From the NCBI GenBank assembly GCA_036874045.1, contig CM072338.1:18126501-18190500 (forward strand): 64,000 nucleotides of DNA, in the 5' to 3' direction. The position numbers and the translations under genes were made by a program. Source of the stretch: Cymodocea nodosa. Its lineage: Eukaryota > Streptophyta > Magnoliopsida > Alismatales > Cymodoceaceae. Shown here one piece after another: positions 48,591-60,570 of the stretch. The notes beneath the pieces were generated by a model. The model saw only the letters and a program-made list of their open reading frames with translations. It did no database searches and had not been told where the DNA came from. How positions within the stretch are numbered: position 1 is the stretch's first letter; each line of letters opens with the position of its first letter.

Positions 48591-49690
48591 ATGACTTCAA
48601 AGATGTTTACAATTGAGTTGGCAATGATAGATAAATTAAATGAAGTAAATTATGAGATGTGGTATCGAAAAATAAATCAAGTATTAGAATATGAAGATCT
48701 TGAATATGTAATAGGTTTGCATCTTCTGGAAATATATGAAAATGCTTCTAAAGTAGAAATTAAAAGAATAAATCAATGGATGAAAGATGATAAAAAGGCA
48801 AAAAATTTAATGTTCATATTCATGGAAGATTGTCTTATTAAATGCTATGAAACTTACACTAATGCTTATACATTATGGAACGCTTTGAGGGAAAAATATA
48901 ATAAAACAACTGAAATGAACACTCAGTTATTCCTTCAAAAATATAACTCTTGCAAGATGCTAGAGGAATAAAGCATGTTGGAACATGTAAATAATATGAT
49001 AGTTATGGCAAAAGATTTGGCTACTATAGAAACTCCTATACCTAAAAAACTACAAATAACAACTATATTGAATAGTTTGCCACACAGCTATGATATGGTC
49101 AATACATATCTTAGGCCTACTCCACTTCAATTATCTAAATTGCCAACCAAGTTGGGTACTAAATAAGAAATAATAGTTAGTCGAAGGCAACATGAATCTC
49201 ATATAGAAGAAGCCAACACCACATTTCAAAAGCATAGATATAATAAAAGCAACAAAAGAAGAAATGGACCAAATAGGAACAACTTCAAGCATGTAGAAAG
49301 AAAGTACGAAGATCTTGCCATGTTTGTGGCCAATTTGGTCATTTTAGGGCACATTGTCCTAATAATGATGGAAATAAAAATGAGACCTCGGAATCAAACC
49401 TAAAGAACAAAAAATCCTTTGTGGGAGTTGTGGAATGCAATAATGTTGTAGTCCCTAATTTAGACGAATGGTGGGTTGATTTTAATATCACAAGGCACAT
49501 TACCAAAACCAAAAAGGGACTTGACTCCTTTAAAGAGCTGAGTCCTAGACAATAACACATCTATATGGGTAATAATACTTATTTAGATGTGGAAAGTATT
49601 GGCCACATATCGTTTGGACTTGGGAGACAACATTATGATTCTGAAAGACGTCCTCTATGCACCTGGCATGAGGTAAAATTTAATATCTGT
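48591..49690 (+). pseudogene. Copia gag, zinc knuckle and protease region, unit 3
   Basis: Gag opens at 48591 (MTSKMFTIELAMIDKLNEVN), stop at 48971, continuing MLEHVNNMIVMAKDLATIET. The zinc knuckle CHVCGQFGHFRAHC (49316-49357) is a perfect CX2CX4HX4C. The protease region WWVDFNITRHITK has lost the DTG/DSG catalytic triplet. Confidence 0.75.
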
Positions 49691-49700
49691 ACGCGCTCTC

Positions 49701-50420
49701 TTGAAGAATAGTTTGGAAGTTCGATTTTACAATAAACGTTTATCCATAGGAAAAGATAAAAAAATCTTTGCCATGAGAATTTTTGTATCGAAACATGATT
49801 TATTTAAACTTTATGTTGTTGCTAATGAAATAAATGAAGTAGTTTCTGATTATATTGTGTATTATTTATTTGAAATTGATTTGTGGTATTTAAGATTGGT
49901 GCATGTTAATAAATCTAAACTACGACAATTGATAAAATTGAACATGTTGCTTGAAATTAAAGACATGGAATTAAATAAATGTCAACATTGCTTAGTTGGG
50001 AAAATGACTAAGAAATCCTTTGGTAAGAGATATAGATCAGATAAATTATTAGGCTTAATTCATTTTGATGTATGTGCTCCTTTAAGTATTAAAACTCATG
50101 ATGACAAGGAATATTTTGTGACTTTTATAGATGATTTTTCTAGATATGCTTATATTTATCTAATAAGTTACAAAAGTCAATTATTGACTTATTTTAAGAA
50201 ATGCAAGTTGGAAGTAGAAAAATAACTTGGAAGAAGTATTAAGGTGTTAAGGTCAGATAGAGGAGGGGAATATAATTCTATGAAATTTAAGATATTTTGT
50301 GAATGCATGGAATTAAAAGGAAAACTATAATGCCTTATACACCACAATAAAATGGTATAGCAAAAAGAACAGAACAGAACACTTATGAATTCTGTTAGAT
50401 GGATGCTTTCACAGCTCCAA
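49701..50420 (+). pseudogene. Copia pre-integrase and integrase region, unit 3
   Basis: Open 49701-50225: WYLRLVHVNKSKLRQLI, CQHCLVGKMTKKSF, LIHFDVCAPLSIKTHDDKEY, FVTFIDDFSRYAYIYL. After a stop the frame continues LRSDRGGEYNSMKFKIF and MPYTPQ-NGIAKR. The D-D-E positions are largely recognisable. The polyprotein is broken by stops. Confidence 0.8.
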
Positions 50421-50541
50421 GTCTATTCCTAACACACCTTATGAATTGTGGACTAGAATTAAGCTCAACTTACATTAATTAAGAAAATGGGGATTTGTAG
50501 CCCATGTACTTATTCTTGGATAATTAAGGGATAAGTTAGAT

Positions 50542-52555
50542 ATGAAGACTCTAAAGTGTAAGTTTATAGGCTATTGCGAAAATTCTTTCAGTTATAGGTT
50601 CTACAATAAAGAAAAGGGAATTATTGAATATAAAGATGCCACTTTCCTAGAAAATTTGAATGAAAAGGAAGAAATAGGAAAGGAATATGAACCACTATTT
50701 GTGGTGAATGATGAATACTTCAATAATGTCTTGGAAAATAACCTTAGAGTTGAAGGAGAACAAAACATTGAAAATATAGATGAATTAATGGAAATTGCCA
50801 ATGGAAACGACCATGAACCTATGAATGTCATGGGAGGAATCCAAAATGAGTCTATAAATGGAATTGAAGAAATTAATAGGAATGGAGAAGAAAGAGAACT
50901 AGATGTACCTGTTAGCAACAAAAGGGTGAGACATCAACCAACATGGATGGAAGACTAACATTTGTATTCTTGTGAGTTTTCTTATTTATTGATGGATATG
51001 GAGGAAAATCACATGGAACCCATGACATACAAGGATGTCAGTGAATCTCATGAAAAATATTTATGGTTGAATGCCATGAGTGATGAGATTAATTCTATAA
51101 AAAGAAATCAAGTATGGGAATTATGTGATTTGCCTGAAGGAAAGAAAGTTATAGGGTGCAAATAAATATTCTGGAAAAAGTTAAAAGTTGATGGATTTAT
51201 TGATAAATATAAGGCTCGTTTTAGTTGCTAAAGGTTATATATAGAAATCAGGAATTGACTTTTATGAGACATTCTCCAATAGCTAAGTTCGCATCTATAA
51301 GAATTATATTGGTTAAAGTTGAACATTTAGATTTAGAATTACATCAAATGGATGTAAAAACTACATGTCTAAATGGAGAATTGTAAGAAGAAATCTACAT
51401 GTCACAACTTGAGGGATTTCAGGCGAAAAGACATGAAGAGAAAGTGCGCAAATTAAAGAAGTCAATATATGGTTTAAAACAAGCATCTAAAAAACGTTAT
51501 CATAAGTTTCGTGATATAATTGTCAAAATGAGATTTGTTTCAAATAAGTTAGATTATTATGTATATGTCAGGAATAGTGAGAGTAAATTCATTATATTAT
51601 TTTTGTATGTGGATGATATTTTACTTGATGGAAATAATACTGACATGTTAAATGAAACAAAGGAAGAACATAGTAGAAGATTTGAGATGAAGTATATGAG
51701 GAAAGCATCCTATGTTCTTGGAATTCAGATCCTAAGAGATCAAAAATCTAAAACACTAAATATAAATTAGGAAAGATACTTGCGTATGGTGCTAAAAAGG
51801 TTTGGAATGAACAAGTGTTCCTCAACCTCCACACCTTATGTTTTAGGGAAAAGATTAAGTAATGACCAATGTCCTAGAAAGGGGAAAGAACCTTTAAGGG
51901 CACCTTATGCCCAAGTGGTTGGAAGTTTGATGTATGTTATGTTGTGTACAAGATCGGACTTGGCATATGCTATAAGTGTTGTCAATAGGTATCAAAGTAA
52001 TCTCAAAACAAAACATTGGGAAGCTGTCAAGAGAATTTTGAAATATATAAAAGAAACTTTGCACCATAAATTGACTTATCAAGCAAATGAGCTTAAAGTG
52101 TTTGGTTATACAAATGTAAATTTAGGTGGTGACAAAAATGATGGGAGTCCACTTCAAGACATGTTTCATCTTTTGAGGTGCATCTGTATTTTAGAGAAGT
52201 AAGAAACAAGGGTGTGTAATAAAATACACATAGGAAGCAAAATGCATTGCCTATAGTGCAGCTGCGTCAAATGAAGTTTGGATTAGGAGATTCATAAATA
52301 ATTTGAATCTAAACTTGATAAATGGTCCAATAGAAATGTATTGTAATAACCAAACAACAATAAGTCTTGTATATAGTGGTGCAAATACAACAAAAAGATA
52401 GTATATAAATATACATTATCATTATATACATGATATTATAGGAAATGGGGAAATAAAATTGAGTTATATCCCTACGAAAGATATGAATGTTAATCCTTTG
52501 ATAAAAGTGATATCATTAGAAAAATTCATTAAATTTGTAAACTTGATGAGACTAA
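50542..52555 (+). pseudogene. Copia reverse transcriptase / RNase H region, unit 3
   Basis: Connector frame 50542-50958 (CKFIGYCENSFSYRFYNKEK...), then RT: WLNAMSDEINSIKRNQVWEL, KKSIYGLKQASKKRYHKF, YVDD (51606-51617), GSLMYVMLCTRSDLAYAISV and RNase H-like EAKCIAYSAAASNEVWIRRF. At least four stops or frameshifts. Confidence 0.82.
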
Positions 52556-52724
52556 AGAACATTTTTATAGATCATAGAAATGAACAACATTCTCATGAGT
52601 AGTGGGAGTGAAAGATTAAAATTATGATGACTACAAATACTGGGAGCAGAATTAAAAAGAATATATGCCTTATAAGGTTTGACATATGAATGAATATAAT
52701 TAGTCTTTGTGACCAAATGGTAGA

Positions 52725-52961
52725 TGTTAAAATTGGTAAAAAAGACTAAGTTTCAAATTTAAATTTAAAATTGAATTTAAAATTCAATTTTCAGTAGTTA
52801 TCAGAAATTAAAAAGAAGGTTGTAGACTAAAAAGGTGAAGGTAGAGAATAATCTAAATGCTATATATAGATATAATTAAAAAAATTAATGATAATACATA
52901 AAAAAATCCTTTTGATCACTTAAAATTTTCCATCATCGGAGCCCCAAACCGAAGAACAACA
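52725..52961 (+). repeat. 3' LTR of copia element, unit 3
   Basis: 237 bp, TGTTAAAATTGG to agaacaaca. This is the only complete LTR right end in the window. Confidence 0.7.
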
Positions 52962-53756
52962 AAGATCACCGCTCACTTCGGATCCAACGATTAGGAGGAG
53001 CCCACAGGTGATACACAACGGCAACAATCTTCACCTCCACCACCAGCTTCGTTCTGGATGATGTGCTCGGAATGTTTCCGGGCATATGAGTTCGCGAAGG
53101 AGTACGAAAATCGGACGCTATTGTGTCAAAACTGTCGAAAAGTGTTTCGAGCAACGAAGCTACCGACGACCCCGCTGGTAGTGCTGGGAACTGATATGTA
53201 TTACTGTTCATGGGGATTGTTTCCGCTAGGTTTTCCTAGTGCGTCACTTTTCAATGGCGTCGTTATTCCAGAAGGGATTGTTGGCATCCCAGCTTTCTCG
53301 GGCGATTCGGCGAATTAGCCACCTAGCGGGGGACAAGGAGGAATTGACGTAGGCTAGCAGAATGCTTATGGCAAGAGGAACTCTATAGATAGTAATCCCA
53401 ATAGAGTTGTCACGAGATGGAGAGAGGCAGCTTCTGCTACTCCATCGGTTGCAACTAGAACGGTTGGGAGGAAGCCGAGAAAGGCATTAGCATCAAAGCC
53501 TAAGAAGCAGGATTTGGCACAGCAGCCACCGCCTCAGGCTCAGCTACAACAACAAACGGGAATTACGTTTGGAGTACAGAATAATAATGCACAGGGGACA
53601 AAGAATGATGGTGTTCCCACAACACAGCATAACGATTCTGGAGGAGGATTTCACATGAATAGTTTCAGTATAGATTTGAATCACACAGCTGAGGTTCTCG
53701 GTAGCCTGGTGAACTTTCCATATCTGAAGGACGATGAAATTGTGGTCATGCGATGA
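52962..53756 (+). pseudogene. DnaJ-domain gene, 3' half, unit 3
   Basis: Resumes after the copia element: KITAHFGSND*EEPTGDTQR (stop where unit 2 has Gln), then the zinc beta-ribbon with both Cys pairs intact (FWMMCSECFRAYEFAKEYEN and LLCQNCRKVF), GLFPLGFPSA, two stops (SAN*PPSG, IDVG*QNA), GRKPRKALASKPKK (AT-hook-like), a Gln-rich segment and EVLGSLVNFPYLKDDEIVVM, stop at 53756. The two SAN*/IDVG* stops are shared with unit 1, so they predate the duplication or mark an unrecognised intron. Confidence 0.78.
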
Positions 53757-54967
53757 TTATACAATTATGGGCACCACTCTGTAGGAGATGCATCAACGAT
53801 ATGCCGTCTTATCCTCAATTTTCTTATTTTTCTAGTGGTACAGTACTTAAGTGCCTATTTATCGTGCCCGATATTTTTTGCTGTAACTTTGGAATCAGTG
53901 TTAAAGTTTGCTAAATTTCTTGAATTTCCTGAGATCCTTGAATTCCAGAATCTGGGGCGGTGGTGATTAAACTTACACGAGTTCAGCAAGAGATTATCCT
54001 TTCAATCTGTAAGAAAACATAAGCGCTTGGGTTTTTAGTTTATAATGCTTGCAAGAAATTATCATTCATCGTTCACTTCTTTACACGCTGATCGTCAATA
54101 TCGATAGATTAATTGTAGTAGTGTTCTATCACTTCTGTTCCATTTTTGCCTCTTAGATTTGGCTCAAGGTGTTCATGGTTGGCTTCTTCACACCCAGAAA
54201 CTACGCCCCTCACTATTCCCAATCCGTCCCCTCAAATTTTTGTCTTTGGCACCCCAATAACATCTCTGCTCATGGCTAACCAGGCGTCCCCCACGAGAAA
54301 CTCTCCCTCCTTCCCCTCACGATAACAAAATCAGCAGTTCTGATTTGGGAATTCATAGGAAAATTGTTGTGAATGTCAATGGTAAAAATGTTCTCTTTTC
54401 TAATAGTATATATATCTATTTATTGTAAATTAGGAGAAATTTTTAAACATCCTGAATTTGTCCTTAGGCTTCTAAACATTATATAAACACACCCATATGC
54501 TCTAAAATGAAATTTAAGCTTCGATAAAGTAGAAGTTCGTTACTTTTTTATTTTAATTATATTCTAGTATTGAGACAATATTTAACAACAATTAGTAATA
54601 CCAAAAGAATAACACAGATCAACGTGATATAGGTTGGGAACAATACGTTTTTATTTATTTATTCATTGGACCGTAATCCATAAGGCAATTGTGCAATATT
54701 GAGATATAGGTCAACTTGACATGTTATAATTTAACCATGTGATGTTATGATCTAAGCAATGACATGGTGCCTTACCAGACAATGTTTCTAATACCATTTA
54801 AGATTATAAATTTTTATATATTTTTCACATAATATTTAGAATTCAAAATTAATTAGATTATAAAAGAGATTAGTCATTCAATAAAAGAGATGTAATTACC
54901 AAAAGCAAAAATAAGAAGAATGTGGATTTGACAATGAGAACTCACTTAAAATATATTTTTTACTAGT
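53757..54967. other. Spacer after DnaJ gene, unit 3
   Basis: Nearly identical to 11236-12446. No gene seen. Confidence 0.5.
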
Positions 54968-54975
54968 TTTGTAAC

Positions 54976-55776
54976 TATACATGTCAAATAAGTTAGGTCG
55001 ATATGCGTCGAAACAAACAAGCTTGAAAAATTGGACTAGACTAGACAAATAAATTTAAAGATTTCAACCCACAAGACAGGCTAAGTTGGGTTATAGATAT
55101 AATTTATAAAATATTATAAATAATTTATTATTTATAAATGATGTATAATTTATTAAATTAGTAAATGCATGTAGTAATTACATTTGTTACATTTTCATTT
55201 AATTTAACAAATTAATTGTGATTTGTAAAAAAAAGTGATAACATATTTAACAATAATAAGTTAAAAATAATAAATACATAAAATATAATATATAAAAAAA
55301 ATGTAAAAATTCTAAACAATGAATAAATATTAAAATAATGATAATAAATGAATAAATAAAAAGATAATATTAACAACATATAAAGAATAAACTAACTAAA
55401 AAATAAAATATAAAATGTAAAATACAAAAAATAATAATAATAATAAACAAAATATTATAATATATATTAACAATACTTCGATTTAATTTAATATATTTAC
55501 ATAAAAATACATAAAATTATTATACTAGCGCATCGGTTAATCCACAGGCTGGCACATGGGCGACCCAGACGAACTAGCACATGGGCGACCCAGACGGGCT
55601 AGCACACGGCCGACCCAGACGGGCTGGCCCATGGGTGGCCAGGAGGCTAGCCCAAGTCCAACCTGTATGGGCTGGGCTGTGAGTCGGGCCTAGCCAGTTT
55701 GAAAAAAGAAAAAAAAAAGCCATTATGGGCTTTTATTTTTGGGACGACGTAGCTAGCCTGTCCATTGACACCTCTA
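54976..55776. mobile_element. Non-autonomous hAT-like element, unit 3 (801 bp)
   Basis: Same termini and same imperfect 8-bp flanks (tttgtaac at 54968-54975, cttgtagc after 55776) as in unit 1, so it is one ancestral insertion copied with the unit. Confidence 0.6.
55545..55640 (+). repeat. GC-rich minisatellite in hAT-like element, unit 3
   Basis: About 3.5 copies of the ~25-bp motif as in unit 1, with a few substitutions. Confidence 0.7.
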
Positions 55777-55784
55777 CTTGTAGC

Positions 55785-57819
55785 CTTATTTTTGTTGTTA
55801 TACAATCTTTTCAAAATTTTGAAACTTTTTTTTGTTCTTAAAAATAAAAGAGCAATGATTTTCTTGTATATGTTTTCAACTTTCATTTGTAGTTGAATTT
55901 TAGAATGCATGACATACTTTTCTTTTGTCTTTTTTTTAGATCATAATTAAACAAAAATAATATTCCTTTTTGAGGCCCTAACTAGAATATCATATTGATA
56001 TTCGTCAAATTTTTTGATACCACAATTTTTTTGTTATAGAGTATTCTTCTTCAAGAGTGGTTGTTGATAATTGCTGACGAGGCGCTCTTCATTTAGGATT
56101 AGCATGCTACTTCCCACGAAGCTTATGACAATCTTGTAAGTTCAACTTCAAATTCTGATGCACCTCGAATGTGATCGAATGAGGTTGAGCTTGAAGGGAG
56201 AAATCAATCTTTTTTCTCTCATAGGATTTTCTTTTCTTTCTTCCTCCTCTTCTGTCCTATGTTTTGACCTATTTTGTTATTTAGACTTTATTCGAAACCT
56301 TTTGCATCTTTCACTTTAATTATAATTTCACAACTAGACTGTTTAATTTATGTTACCGTTTAACTTTGCAAAAAACAGGAGTCGTACTGATGCATGCAAA
56401 CAAATCGTGTGGTGTAGCCATTTGACCATTCATTTTCTTCTGTTTTGTTCCCTACAGGTGATTTTTTATTAGATAAATACGTGAACTTTCTAAAATCATT
56501 GTATCATGTTGAAATGTAGACATATAAATTACAATCAATTAATTACAAGTAGAATTTTTTTTTCCTATTAACTCACATTTTAAAACTCAAAATGCATCAC
56601 TTGACTATCAGAAGGAAAGCCATTGCATTGCTGCAACTACACTTTTCACCTGGGCATAGACCTCCGGAAACACGATCACAGATGAATGAAAGGAAAAGGC
56701 CTTCTGTGGAAGGAGGAACAAATAAATAGAAAAGAGGGAGCTATTAATGTCTTAAATTCTCTTCTTTTAAACGCCTAAAGGTTCAAAGGTGTCACGAGAG
56801 TCTTTACTTAGCATGCCATAGATTGGAACTTGGTGGCGGACCAAAAACCAGGTCCATGTCATACAACAAATCGGATTGTTGTCAGCTAAGTGAAACACAC
56901 CCTTCACCAACACATGTATTCCAACTGCTGCAAAACTAGTAGCATGGTTGCTGCATAAAAACAATGACATCGACAAGAAAGAAAAGTGGAATTAAAGAGA
57001 GATCAGCAATATATCAGATGCTATTAAATTCTACATGTCCCGTAGTGTGCTTCAGTGATGGCAAGAAACTGGTGGACGATGCCTAACAAGTTCTTCCATG
57101 AAATCAAGACTTTTGAGGTCATACCCAAGCTTCATTCCACAATCATACAAATTAACAGTAAATTATACATACATATATATATATCAGTGCAGCCACAAGG
57201 TCCTCTTTCTAATGGACATGTAACAGCTTCTCACTTTCAGCTGGAGAAGGGTAGCCTGCCAACAGAAGAATAAAGCACATTGTCTAATGGTATACGGATG
57301 AGCTTCTACGAGTATCACAACAAAAAAAATACTAGCAGATATTTTTCTAAATGCTAGAGTTCATGGTTTAGATTAAATTGTTTGGGGGCGAACATTGGCC
57401 ACCCATCTTTCCACATTGCGTTTGCACCATCTTATTAATGTTTTTTTTTTCGGCGAGGGAAATAAATCTGAGATTTGCATCTTCTCCTGAACTCCACAAA
57501 GATGCAGTCCTTGGTACTTTTCAAGAATAGACACTTCTAATGATGAAAGTGCTGAAATGTAAGCATTCAACTCAAAACTAAAGAAAAGATTATTTATATT
57601 TGCATGATTGAAGATATGCTATAAACTTCACAAGTAGTCCCATACATGTGGATTTTGAGGATGTTGGCGAGAAAAGTGAGGATGAGTAATAAGACATGAT
57701 TACTCTTATGGACCCTTTTACCTTGTTAAAATAATTTTAGGGAAACGAATCCTTAAAGATTAGATATCCTAAGAGGACAAAGGAATCAATGCATCGAGAG
57801 TTAACCCACAAAGGAGAAG
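55785..57819. other. Unassigned spacer, unit 3
   Basis: Equivalent of 13263-15379, about 95 bp shorter through a deletion near 56417. A 69-codon minus-strand frame (56976-56767) is open here but has no recognised family. Confidence 0.4.
57373..57570 (-). other. Conserved unidentified open frame, unit 3
   Basis: 65 codons, same predicted protein as at 33114-33311. Confidence 0.2.
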
Positions 57820-58372
57820 CCGAGAGTAAAGCCTTTATTTATTACATGCAAAATGATGAAGTCCAGTAGTAACAAAACCAGATCAAAAGACAAATTTTGT
57901 TACTGCTGAAAGAAAAAGGGACATATAATGAAGTATTACAAGCTTCAAAACAAAGAGAAGAGAAAGATAAAAGTATGAATTAAAGAAAGCTCAACTTAAA
58001 ACTCAAGTTAGCACACAGATGAATTTGCATGTGTTCCTTCTTCTTGTCACAAATGAAAGTGGATGAAAGAATGAATAGATCCTAAGACTTCGGAAGTACC
58101 AACATATGCGTTTATCTTACGTTAGAGATGTGCTTGAGGGCAACAATTCGGCATGCAAAACTATTAGAAGAGGTGCAATTCAGGTTAAAATGTATGATGA
58201 CATACTAAAAGCCTTATCCAATATTTGTTGTATTTCTAAAATTGATGAATATGAACTCTTAAATCAAGTGGGTGAAGGTATCCAAGTACTCAAGCTGGAT
58301 GTGGCTCTAATAATCTCTAGGTGTGCTCTTGTCAATATGAAAGGCAAACATCCTAAAAGCTTGTCTATCTAG
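57820..58372 (+). mobile_element. Second copia element: gag / pre-integrase fragment, unit 3
   Basis: Third copy of the fragment with GNNSACKTIRRGAIQVKMYD, open to 58372. Confidence 0.6.
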
Positions 58373-58921
58373 AAAGGAAAAACAACCACATGCTTGACTT
58401 CATCAACATCAACATCGTCGCTCAATCTCCATCAAGATGATAAAAAAAGAGTGTGTGGTCTTTAACGATAAGACACACGAGTGAAAAGAGAATGGCATTG
58501 TTGACAAAACTATTAATTAATAGAGAGGTATGATTCGAGTTAAGATGCATGATGACAAATCAAATGTTCGTCGTGTTCATAAATGAGTGAAAATCCTCAT
58601 TTCTTTAAGTTCTCTTATAAATTGAATGAGTGCAAGTACTTCTTTATCTGGCGAGATCATTGGATGTCACTGTAGAAGAGGCTTCAATGGACCGGCAGAG
58701 GCAATGGTTCTAGGGTACGAGATTAAGGTTTAAGGCTTAAGAGATAAAGGTTTATGAATAGGTAGAGAAGATGGATTATTGAACATGAGATCAGGAGCAG
58801 TGCTAGTAGTTTCCACAAGGCTTGTCAGCAATGGTAGTTGGAAGGGAGGAGGAGGGTGACAGCTAAAATTTTCCCCTTCCCTACCAAAACCTTTTAAAAT
58901 TTTTTAGACTCTCAAAACCTA

Positions 58922-59481
58922 CTTTTTGATACCACGTTGAAATATAAAAAATGATTGAAAGTTGCATATCATTCATAATAAAATAATTCTTTTATGTATA
59001 AATACTGAAAGAAGAGAACAGAAACATCATAAATAATGTAAAACTAAACTCACTTAAAATACAAAATCCTAATTTGTTTTTTTTTCTTTAACAAGATTCT
59101 TAGGTATCTTTATGGTACCATGAATGTTTGTCTAAGGTTTAGAAGAAAAAAAGAACCGAGTGGCCTAGTAATTCATAAGTTTGAAGAAAAACGAAGGCTT
59201 GGGTAGCTTTGTTGATTCATACTTTGTTGTTAATGGTTACGAAAGGAGATCTCTCACTTGGTACATATTCTCAATTGATGGTACTTATACAATCAATTGA
59301 AAAATCAACTTTAGTAGTCACAAACGTGTGATCCAAATGTCTACTTTAATCCATGGAGTTCTACTTGCGATGTTGTGTAACATAACCAAACTCCATTTAT
59401 GAAACCTATAAAACACGTAAACTCGTGTTTTGGCACTTTGTTGCCATTCCAACCTCCTTCCTCTCCTTTATATTCCTAACA
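58922..59481 (-). mobile_element. Single LTR with primer-binding site, unit 3
   Basis: 547-bp LTR (59481 down to 58935) with the same decayed inner end (plus strand cacgttg) as unit 2 and the adjoining tRNA-binding site (TGGTATCAAAAAG). Confidence 0.7.
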
Positions 59482-59672
59482 AGAACAAATTAATTATGGA
59501 AAGTCTTACATTGATGAATGCAAGCATATAACTTAAGTTAATATATGATAAATTCTTCTATTCATTACTAATTGATTTCTTCCCAAATGGATATAAAGAT
59601 AAAATCTGGAATAATATATAATGAACATTTTTACTCATTACTAATAGATTTTAAGATAAAATATTTTACACT

Positions 59673-60058
59673 TTATTCAATCAACTTTAAGTTACTAGAG
59701 ACTGTAATCCAAGTTCCACAGGAACAAGAATAGAGATGTGCAAACCCTAGTTTGAGAGAAGTGTCAGAGCTGTCGTCATAATCCAATGGAGCTCCGACAT
59801 TGGCAGCATTGGTGGTGGATTCCGAAGATTGCCTATCCTCGTGGAAAAAGACCTCTTGATCAACAGCCACGTGGTTCCCTCCTCCAAATATTTCCAAAAG
59901 CTGCACCCATTGAATGCTCGCAATATGATCCAATGAGTGGCAAAAAAATCACATATGATGAAAAGCTTCATCAAGAAGAATGTAGTAGGTAGATGGGAAA
60001 TGAATTGAAATAGTACTTGCTGTTTCAGACGTGCATTTTCATCCATAAGTTGCATTCC
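59673..60058 (-). CDS. SVP-like MADS-box factor, gene 4 (exons 6-7; 5' part off window)
   Basis: Exon 6 (60058-60017, [14 protein letters not shown]) and exon 7 (59900-59673, with [17 protein letters not shown] and [10 protein letters not shown]) are present with a 116-bp intron. They match gene 3 exons almost exactly. Exons 1-5 are expected more than 6 kb to the right, beyond the window end, because intron 5 is about 6.6 kb in genes 2 and 3. This shows that the array continues or ends with at least one more 5' half to the right. If no such half exists, these exons are an orphan 3' remnant. Confidence 0.75.
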
Positions 60059-60353
60059 CTGCAAAGGAGTATAGGGCAATCAGTTTATTTTCCTTTGTCC
60101 AATGGCTTCAGTGAAATGAATGGCTTAAAGTTTCCTAATTACCGAAAGCAATCTACATACCAACAAAGATTGCTAAGAAAAAACAATGTTTAAACTTTGA
60201 ATTGGACGTCTCTTTTAGTTAATCATAATCTTAAGACATACTTTATGTAATAATTGAATTACATTTCTTTATTGGATTACCATATTTGTGTTTTTATGAT
60301 TATAAGTTCAAATTTTGATTACGAGAAATTAAATTCTTCGAAGCATCTCTCAA

Positions 60354-60570
60354 CAAACCAAATATAAGCTTGAATGATAAAATTAATTCTTTATATAATT
60401 TTATAATTAGTTTATATTTAAAATGTAATTTAATTTAATTATATTACATTAATATTACAATCAAATAAATGAGATCTTAATGTAATGTAATTATTACATG
60501 GTCAAATATAAACTAACCACAAAATCATATAAAAAATTAATTTTATCATGTAAACCCATGTTTAGCTAGA
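60354..60570. mobile_element. MITE-like foldback, unit 3 intron 5
   Basis: Third copy of the hairpin. Confidence 0.65.

Larger units (their letters stand above)
47624..52961 (+). mobile_element. Copia-type LTR retrotransposon, unit 3 (degraded)
   Basis: Same insertion as in unit 1, 5338 bp, with both termini present: 5' LTR from TGTTGAAATTAG, 3' LTR ending agaacaaca. PBS-like tggtattagagttgg is at 47788. Flanks gagat (47619-47623) and aagat (52962-52966) fit a decayed 5-bp target duplication. Some protein motifs are better kept than in unit 1 (CCHC complete, SDRGGEY), but stops still break the polyprotein. Confidence 0.88.
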
